A stretch of 64,000 nt of DNA. Origin: Saccharopolyspora spinosa NRRL 18395 (lineage in GTDB: Bacteria > Actinomycetota > Actinomycetes > Mycobacteriales > Pseudonocardiaceae). Shown one piece after another: positions 14,304 through 22,585 of the stretch. The notes under the pieces are model-generated. The model searched no databases, was not told the origin of the DNA, and saw only the letters and a list, made by a program, of their open reading frames with translations. The translations under genes were made by a program, and so were the position numbers. Numbering within the stretch: position 1 is the stretch's first letter; each line of letters opens with the position of its first letter. The DNA is taken from contig NZ_GL877881.1 in assembly GCF_000194155.1 (NCBI RefSeq), positions 417,846-481,845 of the forward strand. The letters run 5' to 3'.

Positions 14304-15017
14304 TCACTCCCAGACCACGACGTTGCGCCGCACGGGCGTCGCGGTGGAGTTGGTGACGAACAACTCCGGGCTGCGCTCGCGGATCCGCTCGATGTCGGCG
14401 AAGACCTCGCGCAGGTGCGCGCGCATGGTCTCGCGGGCGCGCGGCGGGTCTTGGTCGAGTACGGCCTCGAAGATCCGGACGTGCTGGTCGACGAACACGC
14501 GCGGCGAGTTCGCCTCGTAGAGCCCGAGACGGCGCGCGCGGTCGAGGTGGCCCTTCGCCGACACCACGGTCGGCCAAGCGCTTTCATGGCCGGACAGCCG
14601 CAGGAGCCCGCGGTGGAACTCCTCGTCGAGGGCGAAGAAATCCTCGAGATCGATCTGCGGCTCCTGCTGACGCGCCAGGTTGGCCTCCAGTTCGGCGACG
14701 ACCTCGCCGTCGAGGTCCGCCGGAAGGTCGTCTAGCGCGGCGAGTTCGACCGCCTCGCGCAGGAACTGCGCGTCGGCCACCCGCCGCAGATCGACCCTGG
14801 ACACGAACGAACCGACCTGCGGGAACACCTGCACCAGCCCCTCCTCGGACAGGAGGATGAGGCTCTCGCGCACGGGAGTGCGGCTCACGCCGAGGCTCGC
14901 GGCGAGCTCGTTCTCCGACAGCGCGGCCCCCGGCCGCAGCTCCAACGTCAGCATCTTGCGGCGCAGCGTCTCGTAGACGGCCCGCCTGTTGGTGCGCCCT
15001 CTGGTCCCCTCGGTCAC
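14304..15017 (-). CDS. GntR-family regulator, FCD subgroup
   Basis: A 237-residue repressor. Residues about 10-75 form the winged helix, with the GntR signature in ALSENELAASLGVSRTPVRE. The rest is an all-helical FCD domain with metal/ligand residues in DEEFHRGLL and DQHVRIFEAVL. The GTG at 15017 is chosen because homology begins right after it; longer frames run through the operator region. It is divergent from the mannonate dehydratase operon, which it probably represses until a sugar acid binds. Confidence 0.85.
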   Translation of the reverse strand: MTEGTRGRTNRRAVYETLRRKMLTLELRPGAALSENELAASLGVSRTPVRESLILLSEEGLVQVFPQVGSFVSRVDLRRVADAQFLREAVELAALDDLPADLDGEVVAELEANLARQQEPQIDLEDFFALDEEFHRGLLRLSGHESAWPTVVSAKGHLDRARRLGLYEANSPRVFVDQHVRIFEAVLDQDPPRARETMRAHLREVFADIERIRERSPELFVTNSTATPVRRNVVVWE

Positions 15018-15045
15018 GGATCCAACACTAGTGGACAGGCCTGCC

Positions 15046-15116
15046 GAACTAGTACACCAGTGCTTGACGCCCTCCGGGACAGGTGCTTGTATACCAGTGC
15101 TGCTACACCAGTCACG
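15046..15116. promoter_or_regulatory. Probable GntR operator region
   Basis: Between the divergent regulator and manD genes the element TAYACCAGT occurs three times (15053, 15090, 15104), once inside TTGTATACCAG, which resembles the short palindromes bound by FCD-type GntR proteins. Confidence 0.5.
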
Positions 15117-15138
15117 AGTCGTCGAGGGAGCGGATCCT

Positions 15139-16347
15139 GTGAGCAATATCGAGCGGGCCGAGGTGTTCGTCGCCTCGCCCGGCCGGAGCTTCGTCACGCT
15201 ACGTCTGACCACGTCGGACGGGGTGCTCGGGCTCGGGGACGCCACGCTCAACGGCCGCGAGCTCGCGGTGGCCAGCTACCTGCGCGACCACGTCGCCCCG
15301 CTGCTCATCGGCCGCGACTCCGCCCGCATCGAGGACATCTGGCAGTACCTCTACCGCGGCGCTTACTGGCGGCGCGGCCCGGTGACGATGACCGCGATCG
15401 CGGCCGTGGACACCGCACTCTGGGACATCAAGGGCAAGGTCGCGGGCCTGCCCGTCTACCAGCTGCTCGGCGGCCGCTCGCGCGACGGGGTGCTGGTTTA
15501 CTCGCACGCCAGCGGCACCGATGTGCCGTCGCTGCTCGACGACGTGGCCCGCTTCCGCGAGCTCGGCTACCACGCGATCCGCGCGCAGGCCGCGGTCCCG
15601 GGCATCCGCGGCACTTACGGGGTGCGCAAGGGCGCGGTCTACGAACCCGCGGCCACCTCGCTGCCGGAGGAACAGCCCTGGTCCACCGAGGCGTATCTGG
15701 ACCACGCCCCGACGTACCTGGAGGCGATCCGCGAACGCTTCGGCTTCGGCTTCCACCTCCTGCACGACGTGCACCACCGGCTCACCCCGATCGAGGCCGC
15801 GCGGTTCGGCAAGCGCGTCGAGGACTGCCGCCTGTTCTGGATGGAAGACCCCACGCCCGCGGAGAATCAGGAGTCCTTCCAGCTGATCCGCCAGCACACC
15901 ACCACGCCGATCGCGGTCGGCGAAGTGCTGACGTCGATCTGGGACGTCCAGCACCTCATCACCGAGCAGCTCATCGACTACGTGCGCACCAGCGTGGTGC
16001 ACGCGGGCGGGATCACGCACCTGCGGCGGATCTTCGACCTGGCCGCGCTGTACCAGGTCCGCACCGGCTCGCACGGCGCCACCGACCTGTCCCCCGTCAG
16101 CCTGGCCGCAGCGGTGCACCTCGACCTCACCGTGCCGAATTTCGGCATCCAGGAGTACATGCCGCACGCACCCGAGACGATGGAGGTCTTCCGCAGCGGG
16201 GTGCGCTTCGAGGACGGCATGCTCCACCCGCCGGAGGAACCCGGCCTGGGCGTCGAGTACGACGAGAAGGCCGCCGAGCGCTTCCCTTACGAGCCGCGCT
16301 ACCTGCCCGTGGCGCGCCGCCTCGATGGCTCGGTGCACGACTGGTGA
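15139..16347 (+). CDS. manD: D-mannonate dehydratase, enolase superfamily
   Basis: A 402-residue mandelate racemase/muconate lactonising enzyme superfamily member of the ManD/RspA type. The capping domain is followed by the barrel with three metal ligands in LLHDVHHR, WMEDPTP and AVGEVLTS and a catalytic His in GSHGATDLSP. ManD converts D-mannonate to 2-keto-3-deoxygluconate; some family members act only on D-gluconate or have low activity, so the substrate is inferred. GTG at 15139 has GGGAG upstream. The stop overlaps the GTG of the next gene. The family length (about 400) matches. Confidence 0.85.
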   Translation: MSNIERAEVFVASPGRSFVTLRLTTSDGVLGLGDATLNGRELAVASYLRDHVAPLLIGRDSARIEDIWQYLYRGAYWRRGPVTMTAIAAVDTALWDIKGKVAGLPVYQLLGGRSRDGVLVYSHASGTDVPSLLDDVARFRELGYHAIRAQAAVPGIRGTYGVRKGAVYEPAATSLPEEQPWSTEAYLDHAPTYLEAIRERFGFGFHLLHDVHHRLTPIEAARFGKRVEDCRLFWMEDPTPAENQESFQLIRQHTTTPIAVGEVLTSIWDVQHLITEQLIDYVRTSVVHAGGITHLRRIFDLAALYQVRTGSHGATDLSPVSLAAAVHLDLTVPNFGIQEYMPHAPETMEVFRSGVRFEDGMLHPPEEPGLGVEYDEKAAERFPYEPRYLPVARRLDGSVHDW

Positions 16348-17822
16348 GCACGATGCTGAACCGGTCCACGACAGGCGAGCACCGGTCCACGACAGGCGAG
16401 CTCGGTCCGGAGATGCGACCGCTGGTCGATCCCGGCGAGTTGCAGCCGCGAATCGTCCACTTCGGACTCGGTGCCTTCCACCGGGCGCACCAGGCGGTGT
16501 ACACCGAGGCCGCCGCGGCACGCTCCGCGCAGCCGTGGGGAATCGTCGCCGTCGGGCCGCGCTCGGCCGCCCCGGTCGAGGCCGCCCGCGCCCAGGACTG
16601 CCTGTTCTCGGTGACCGACCGGATGCCGGGCGGGGGCCGGATCCGGGTAGTCGGCTCGGTGCTTGACGCGCTGATGATGCGAGCGGATGCCGAGCGCATC
16701 GACCGGCTCATCGCATCGCCCGAGGTGACCACCGTGACCATGACGGTGACCGAGAAGGGGTACTCGCGCGATCCCGGTACCGGGCTGCTGAACACCGCCG
16801 ACCCCGGGGTCACCGCCGACCTGACCGCGACCGCGGTCGGCGACCCCCTGCCGATGCGCACAGTCGTCGGCAGGCTCACCGCATCGCTCGCCACGCGCTT
16901 CCGCGCGTCCGGCGCGCCGGTCAACGTCATCTCGTGCGACAACGCGGCCCGCAACGGCGCCGCGCTGGCGGCCGTGGTGCGCGGCTTCGTCGAGGCATCG
17001 GCGTGGCCGGACCGGGACGCGCTGCTCGACTGGCTGCAGACCTCGGTCGCGTTCCCCTGCACGGTCGTCGACCGCATCGTCCCCGCGACGACGCCCGAGG
17101 ACCGGGCGGCAGCGTCGAAGGCACTCGGCCTGCGCGACGAGACACCAGTGGCGGGTGAGCCGTTCCGCCAGTGGGTGCTGGAGGACCGCTTCGCCGCCGA
17201 ACGCCCGCCGTGGGAGCTGGACGGCGCGCTCGTCGTTCCCGACGCGGGCCCGCACCAGCTGATGAAGCTGCGCCTGCTCAACGGATCCCACTCGATCCTG
17301 GCGTACCTCGGGCTCGCCGCCAGGCGCGACACCGTCGCGGACGCCCTGGGATCGGACTGGGGTGAGCGGGCGGTGCGCCGCTTCGCCGCGGAGGTCGCGG
17401 CGACCCTCCCGGAGGCCGGGCTCGATGTGGCCGGTTACGTTGACGCCCTGGTCGAACGGTTCGGCAATCCGGCCATCGGCCACCGGCTGCGGCAGATCGG
17501 CTCGGACGGTTCGCTGAAGATCCCCGAGCGGTGGTTTCCCGCCCTGCGCGCGCTTCGGGCGGGCGGGTTCGCCACGCCCGTGCTGGAACTCGCGCTGGCC
17601 GCCTGGGTCAACGCCACCCGCCCCGGCGGCAGCCAGGTGTTCGGCACGGACGATCCGGCCGCCGAGGCGCTCGCGCGGTGCTGGCGGGGCGCCGCCGAAC
17701 CGGCCGTGGTCGCACGACTGCTGACCGCCATCGGCGCCGCCGACCTGGCCGAGGACGCCGGCCTCGTGTCCGCGGTCGCCGATCACCTACCGGCTCTGCG
17801 CGCGGGCCGGATCGAGTTGTGA
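16344..17822 (+). CDS. Mannitol dehydrogenase-family oxidoreductase (fructuronate reductase-like)
   Basis: A 492-residue polyol-specific long-chain dehydrogenase. VHFGLGAFHRAHQAVYTE is the N-terminal dinucleotide site and KLRLLNGSHSILAYLG holds the catalytic Lys and the LNGxHS motif. Next to manD the likely reaction is interconversion of D-fructuronate and D-mannonate (UxuB-like), which would feed ManD; mannitol or other polyols remain possible. GTG 16344 overlaps the manD stop. The first 17 codons contain an in-frame 21-bp tandem duplication, so residues RSTTGEH are repeated; this lies before the Rossmann fold and is probably tolerated. Confidence 0.83.
   Translation: MSTMLNRSTTGEHRSTTGELGPEMRPLVDPGELQPRIVHFGLGAFHRAHQAVYTEAAAARSAQPWGIVAVGPRSAAPVEAARAQDCLFSVTDRMPGGGRIRVVGSVLDALMMRADAERIDRLIASPEVTTVTMTVTEKGYSRDPGTGLLNTADPGVTADLTATAVGDPLPMRTVVGRLTASLATRFRASGAPVNVISCDNAARNGAALAAVVRGFVEASAWPDRDALLDWLQTSVAFPCTVVDRIVPATTPEDRAAASKALGLRDETPVAGEPFRQWVLEDRFAAERPPWELDGALVVPDAGPHQLMKLRLLNGSHSILAYLGLAARRDTVADALGSDWGERAVRRFAAEVAATLPEAGLDVAGYVDALVERFGNPAIGHRLRQIGSDGSLKIPERWFPALRALRAGGFATPVLELALAAWVNATRPGGSQVFGTDDPAAEALARCWRGAAEPAVVARLLTAIGAADLAEDAGLVSAVADHLPALRAGRIEL
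16361..16401 (+). repeat. 21-bp in-frame tandem repeat (two copies, last base lacking)
   Basis: The unit CCGGTCCACGACAGGCGAGC (plus one A) occurs at 16361-16380 and again at 16382-16401, within the 5' end of the mannitol dehydrogenase-like gene. It adds exactly seven codons. Confidence 0.9.
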
Positions 17823-18083
17823 GGGCTTGTGAAATGGGCTTGGTCTGCATTCTTGAAGCGGCGCAGCCGCTTGTCCCACGTAAGCAACTCGCACCACCAC
17901 GGGTTCACGGTGCCCCTCCCGGGTTCCTCCAGCGAGCACACCCCCATGCCGCGCATTGGACATCCGTAAGCCGGGGATCCCGCAGCCGAGAAGGCAGCTG
18001 AGGTTCCACACCCGCACCGCCACGCCCAATGAGTTCGGATACAGGCCCTGAGCCCCCAGTACGTGAAGCAAAGGAGCGCACGG
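17823..18083. other. Intergenic block with a hairpin
   Basis: A 261-bp gap. A perfect hairpin (AAGCGGC-gca-GCCGCTT, 17856-17872) follows the dehydrogenase gene and may end its transcript. The remainder holds an unusually long open minus-strand frame with no recognisable domain; its look is that of a dispersed genomic repeat, which I cannot test here. Confidence 0.4.
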
Positions 18084-19374
18084 ATGACTGAGAGCACGCA
18101 GACGGAGCCGGACGGTTCCGTACGGCGGACGACGCGCGATCTCAGCCGCGCCGCCGTGTCCGGCTGGCTCGGCACGGCGATGGAGTTCATGGACTTCCAG
18201 CTGTACTCGCTGGCCGCCGCCATCGTCTTCAACAAGATCTTCTTCCCGGACGTGAGCCCGGCCATCGGGCTGATCGCCGCGATGGCCACCTACGGCGTCG
18301 GGTACGTCGCGCGCCTCGTCGGCGCCGTCTACTTCGGACGGATGGGGGACCGGATCGGCCGCAAGAAGGTCCTGTTCCTCACGATCATGCTGATGGGCGG
18401 CTCGACGACGCTGATCGGCGTGCTCCCGCCGTACCAGGTGATCGGCATCGCCGCGCCGATCCTGCTCGTCGTGCTGCGGCTCGTCCAGGGGTTCGGGGCG
18501 GGCGCGGAGATCGCCGGCGCCACGGTCATGCTGGCCGAGTACGCGCCGGTGAAGCGCCGCGGCCTCATCGCGTCGCTGGCGGCGCTGGGCACCAACTCCG
18601 GCACGCTCGCCGCATCCGGGCTGTGGGCGGTGCTGCTGGCGGTGTTGCCGGACGAGCAGCTGCTCAGCTGGGGCTGGCGACTGCCGTTCCTGCTGAGCTT
18701 CGGGTGTCGCCCTGTCGCGCAACGAGATCAAGAAGTCCGGCGAGCACTCGCTGGGGGCGGGGCTGCGCCAGAGCAAGGGCAAGGCGTTCCTGCTGACGCT
18801 GGGGCTGCGGTTCGGCCAAGCCGGGAACTCCGGTCTGGTGCAGACTTTCCTCGTCGGCTACATCGCCACGAACCTGCTGGTGAGCAAGTCCGTGCCGACG
18901 ACCGCGATCGTCTACGGCTCGCTGCTGGGGTTCGCCACGGTTCCGCTGGTGGGCATGCTGGGCGACCGGTTCGGCCGTCGCCCCGTGTACCTCGCGATGA
19001 CCGCGCTGACCATCGTGCTCGCGGTGCCGATGATGGCGACGATCGCCGCCGGGCACACCGTGGCGCTTTCCGTCGCGATGGTCGTGGGCCTGAACATCGG
19101 CGTGCTCGGCCTGTTCTCGTTGGAGAGCGTCACGATGGCGGAGATGTTCGGCTCCCGGAACCGCTTCACCCAGCTCGCCGTGGCCAAAGAGATCGGCGGC
19201 GTCCTGGCAACCGCGATCGGCCCGGTGCTGGCCGCCACGCTCACCGCCGTGACCGGGCACTGGTGGCCCATCGCGGCGATGCTCATCGCCTACTCGTTGA
19301 TCACCTTCGCGGCCGCGTACTTCTCGCCGGAGACCCGCGGTCGTGACCTGGTCCGGCTGGAGGACGCCGTATGA
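18084..19374 (+). pseudogene. MFS metabolite:H+ symporter, frame broken by internal deletion
   Basis: ATG 18084 (AAAGGAG upstream) opens a metabolite:H+ symporter: SGWLGTAMEFMDFQLYSLAA, the GRMGDRIGRKK loop motif and RLVQGFGAGAEIAG are intact. After LPFLLSFG (about 18700) the frame changes; the continuation (ALSRNEIKKSGEHSLGAGL, then TM7-12, GMLGDRFGRRP) runs to 19374 in another frame. Compared with the intact homologue at 50077 some 25-30 residues between TM6 and the central loop are missing, so this is a deletion with frameshift and probably not a single-base sequencing error. It would have carried the sugar acid used by manD. The stop overlaps the next gene by four bases. Confidence 0.8.
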
Positions 19375-20411
19375 GGGCGGTGGTCGTGCACGGCCCCGGC
19401 GACGTCAGGGTCGATCTGCTGCCGGACCCGGTGCCCGGCGACGGCGAGGTCGTCATCGCTATGGAGTGGGGCGGCATCTGCGGTTCGGACGTGTCCTACT
19501 GGCGGCACGGCGGCTCCGGTACGGCGGTGCTGAAGCATCCGCTGGTGCTGGGGCACGAGGTCGCCGGGCGGGTCGCGAGCGTCGGCCGCGGGGTGACCGG
19601 GGTCGAGGTCGGCCAGCCGGTCACCGTCCACCCGGCCGAGCTGGTCGGTCCCGAGGCGCTGCCCGAGCGGCTCGCCGGGCGCACCAACCTCCATCCCCGG
19701 GTCCGGTACTTCGGCTCGGCCGCGCTCCACCCGCACACCGACGGCGGTTTCAGCGAGTTCCGGGCCGTGCGCGCCGATCAGCTGCGGCCGCTGCCGGATG
19801 GCGTGAGCACGCGTCGGGGCGCGCTGGCGGAACCGCTCGCGGTCGCGCTGCACGCGGTCAACCGCGCCGGGGCCTTGGCGGGGCGGACGGTGCTGGTCAA
19901 CGGAGCCGGGCCGATCGGCGCGCTCGTCGTGGCTGCGGCGAAGCACCGCGGGGCCGGCACTGTGATCGCCGCCGATCTCGCCGGTCCCGCGCTGCGCATC
20001 GCCGAACGCCTCGGCGCCGACGAGGTGCGGAACCTCGCTATCGGCGACTCGCTGCCCGCAGACGTCGAGCTGGTCTTCGAGGCGTCCGGCGCGCCGGGCG
20101 CGCTCGGGCCGGTGCTGCACGCGACCGCGCGCGGCGGCACGCTCGTGCAGGTCGGCAACCTGCCCGGCGAGCCGGCACCCGCAGCCCTCGGCGACCTGGT
20201 GACCAGGGAGATCACCTGGATCGGCTCGTACCGGTTCGTCGACGAGATCACCGACGCGCTCGGCGACCTGGCCGCCGGGCTGGACGTCGATCCACTCATC
20301 ACGCACACCTTCGACCTCGACGATGCGGCGGCGGCGCTCGCCGTCGCGGCAGACCGAAAGAGCAACAGCGGCAAGGTTCTCCTGCGGCTGGGCGGAGAAG
20401 TGAACGAATGA
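19371..20411 (+). CDS. Zinc-dependent alcohol dehydrogenase, L-idonate 5-dehydrogenase-like
   Basis: A 346-residue medium-chain dehydrogenase. Catalytic zinc ligands are visible in GGICGSDVSYW (Cys) and LGHEVAGRV (His-Glu), and the NAD site in VLVNGAGPIGALVVAAAK. The structural-zinc lobe, normally four closely spaced Cys, has none here (positions around HPAELVGPEALP), so only the catalytic zinc is expected. Family style and context point to L-idonate or a related aldonate. ATG 19371 overlaps the transporter stop. Confidence 0.85.
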   Translation: MRAVVVHGPGDVRVDLLPDPVPGDGEVVIAMEWGGICGSDVSYWRHGGSGTAVLKHPLVLGHEVAGRVASVGRGVTGVEVGQPVTVHPAELVGPEALPERLAGRTNLHPRVRYFGSAALHPHTDGGFSEFRAVRADQLRPLPDGVSTRRGALAEPLAVALHAVNRAGALAGRTVLVNGAGPIGALVVAAAKHRGAGTVIAADLAGPALRIAERLGADEVRNLAIGDSLPADVELVFEASGAPGALGPVLHATARGGTLVQVGNLPGEPAPAALGDLVTREITWIGSYRFVDEITDALGDLAAGLDVDPLITHTFDLDDAAAALAVAADRKSNSGKVLLRLGGEVNE

Positions 20412-20650
20412 CGCCGGTCATGACGCTGGGCGAGACGATGGCGCTGCTGAACAGCGCGGCCTCGCAACTGTCCACATCGGACATCGATGAGTCGCACGCG
20501 CTCGGCAAGACCGGCCCGCGCACGGCGGTGGTCAAGCTCGGCGCAGCTTCAGCCGGAGATTCTGCTGCACCACCCGGGTCTTGCCGCAAGCCCCTCAGCG
20601 GGGTAAACGTTGAGAATGGCAGGGAAAACGTTCCTTGCTGCTACGTCTGA
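20408..20650 (+). pseudogene. Internally deleted PfkB-family 2-keto-3-deoxygluconate kinase
   Basis: ATG 20408 overlaps the dehydrogenase stop. The 80-codon frame begins TPVMTLGETMALLNSA, the usual start of KDG kinases (family about 300-320 residues), and later shows GPRTAVVKLGA, a stretch normally near residue 220. About 200 codons, including most of the sugar site and the C-terminal GAGD anion hole, are gone. The product of ManD is the substrate this kinase would phosphorylate, so the pathway is broken at this step in this locus. Confidence 0.7.
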
Positions 20651-20814
20651 TGTGGACGAGCGAGCTCCTCTCGCAGCGCGGAGCGAGAGGTTCTTCCGCC
20701 ACCAGCTTGGCCGACGAGAACGCCGTCGAGAACGCCGCCACTCTCAAGGAGCAGAACCTCGATCGGCCGGGGAGTCCGTCACCGCGTCCACGGCTGCCGT
20801 GCTTCGCGGCTCGA

Positions 20815-21192
20815 TCAGCGTGCGACGTAGGCGCTCATGAGGGCCTGGACCTCGTAGACGTCGACGCCCTTGCCGAACTGTTTCGTGATCGGCTCGGCAT
20901 TGCCCGAAAGCCAGATCTTCAGCTCGGCGTCGAGGTCGAAGGTACCGGCGGTCTCGACGGAGAAGTGGGTGATGCTGCGATACGGAATCGAGTGGTACTC
21001 GACCTTGCGGCCGGTCATGCCCTGCTTGTCGATGAGGATCAAGCGCCGGTCCGTGAAGACGAACGAGTCCCGGATCAACTGGTAAGCGGCATGAACTTCC
21101 TCTCCCTGCGCCAGCAAGCGTCCGAACTCCCGCGCCGCTGCACGAGGATCGATACGCGAAGCGTTGCCCAGCATTCCGTCGAAAAGTCCCAT
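20815..21192 (-). CDS. Bacterial PH-domain protein
   Basis: A 125-residue soluble protein of the YvbH/bPH_1 type: VHAAYQLIRDSFVFTDRRLI then YHSIPYRSITHFSVETAG are the beta-strands of the pleckstrin-homology-like barrel, and the single C-terminal helix ends at VQALMSAYV. The family is widespread and of unknown function, often single-gene. The ATG at 21192 is the only good start. It stands alone between the decayed kinase and the exopolysaccharide locus. Confidence 0.85.
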   Translation of the reverse strand: MGLFDGMLGNASRIDPRAAAREFGRLLAQGEEVHAAYQLIRDSFVFTDRRLILIDKQGMTGRKVEYHSIPYRSITHFSVETAGTFDLDAELKIWLSGNAEPITKQFGKGVDVYEVQALMSAYVAR

Positions 21193-21356
21193 GCGCGCAC
21201 TCCCCGCCTAACGAATCCGATTCCGTGCGACCACAGTAACGAAACGCCTGATGTCCGAGGTCGTCTTTCCGGGGTCCGACGCGGCGAGGCCCGCGAACCG
21301 AGAGCGCTTGAAACGCCGGTGGCGTCGCCCCTGGATCGTCCCGCGCTCCATTCTGG

Positions 21357-22585
21357 TTAGGCGGTTCGTGCTTCGCGTCGGGAGCGGATCGCCAGGCGTC
21401 GCACGTGCCATGCCGAGTAGATTCCCCCGCACGCCATGAGCCACGGGACGGCGATCACGGAGCCCGACAGGACCGTTACGACCGCGACCAGCACGATGCC
21501 CAGCGCCGAATCCGCGAGCCGGACGAAGAAGATGTGGCGCGACATGCGCCGGGCGACCACCTCGGTGACATGGGGCAGTCCCGCTGCCCAGACCATCAAG
21601 TACGCGACCCACCCGAGTACCAGCAGGGGGTCCACGGCTTGGCCGGTCAGCAAGGTGCCCAGGGGGTTGGCGAGCAACGTCAGCGCGACGCCGCCGACTC
21701 CGGTGCCGATGATCAGCAGCCATGTCGCGCGGTGGACGAGCCGTTGCCCGGCGACGGCGTCCTGCCGCATCTTGGCTACGAAGTTCGACAGCAGGAAACT
21801 GCCCGCGCCGTTGATCACGACCTGCAGCGGTGCGACGACGAGGCGACCCGCTTCGAGCACCCCCACCGCGGCCGTGGACACCAGCAGCGCGACCAGGGCG
21901 CGTGAACCGAGAAGAGCGGCCGGACGCAAGGCGGCCTGCAAGGATCTCCAGGCGGCGAACGACATCACCGCGCGCAGACCGGCTGTTCCGGCCCGCAGCA
22001 GCCGCAATTCCGCTGCGGGCAGCTGCACAACGCCCACGAACACCGCTGCGGCCGCTCCGGCCGCCATCGACAGGAACAGCGCCGGCAGCGAGACCCCGGC
22101 CACCGCGGCTGGTGCGAGCGCGAGCATCGTCCCGGTGATGTGCACGATGTCGTTGCCCACGAGGTGCCAGAACTGCAATCTGGCCATGAGCAACCGCCGC
22201 ACCGTTTCGGCGGCGAGTCGCAGCACTGCCATCATCCCGAAGGCCAGTGCGGTAGCTGGTTCGCCGTCGCGCAGCAGCAGGGCCGCGCCGACTGCGACGG
22301 CGAAGCACAGCAGCCAGCCCGCGAGGGCGCTGCTGACGATGCTGGCCCGGGTGCTGGGGTCGTGGCGGTCGAGGACCGCCCCACCCAGCCCGTGTACAGC
22401 GCGATCGCCGTCACCAGCAACGCCAGCAGCAGCACGAAGGATCCGAACTCGGCAAGCCCCAGCGTGCGGGCGGCCAGCACCTGGAGCACCAGACTCGTGC
22501 CCGCGGTGATGCCCTGCGACAACACCGGGGCAGCGACCTTCGCGACGAGGCGCCGTTTCGGCGCACGCGCACCGGTCGTGGTCAT
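21357..22585 (-). pseudogene. Polysaccharide flippase (Wzx/MATE-like), single frameshift
   Basis: The ATG at 22585 overlaps the Wzz gene stop and starts a membrane protein (AKVAAPVLSQGITAGTSLVL, AARTLGLAEFG, the usual Wzx beginning). After ALYTGWVG the frame shifts at a run of four C on the plus strand (22379-22382). In the next frame the protein goes on (AVLDRHDPSTRASI, then nine or so TM segments) to 21357. One extra base in that run would restore a protein of about 410 residues. It may be a real inactivation or a homopolymer sequencing error. Role: flipping lipid-linked glycan across the membrane. Confidence 0.75.

Noticed and set aside
15060..16343. Upstream extension of the mannitol dehydrogenase frame
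   Set aside because: The 428 extra codons overlap manD in another frame and are shadow sequence; the GTG at 16344 is the coupled start.
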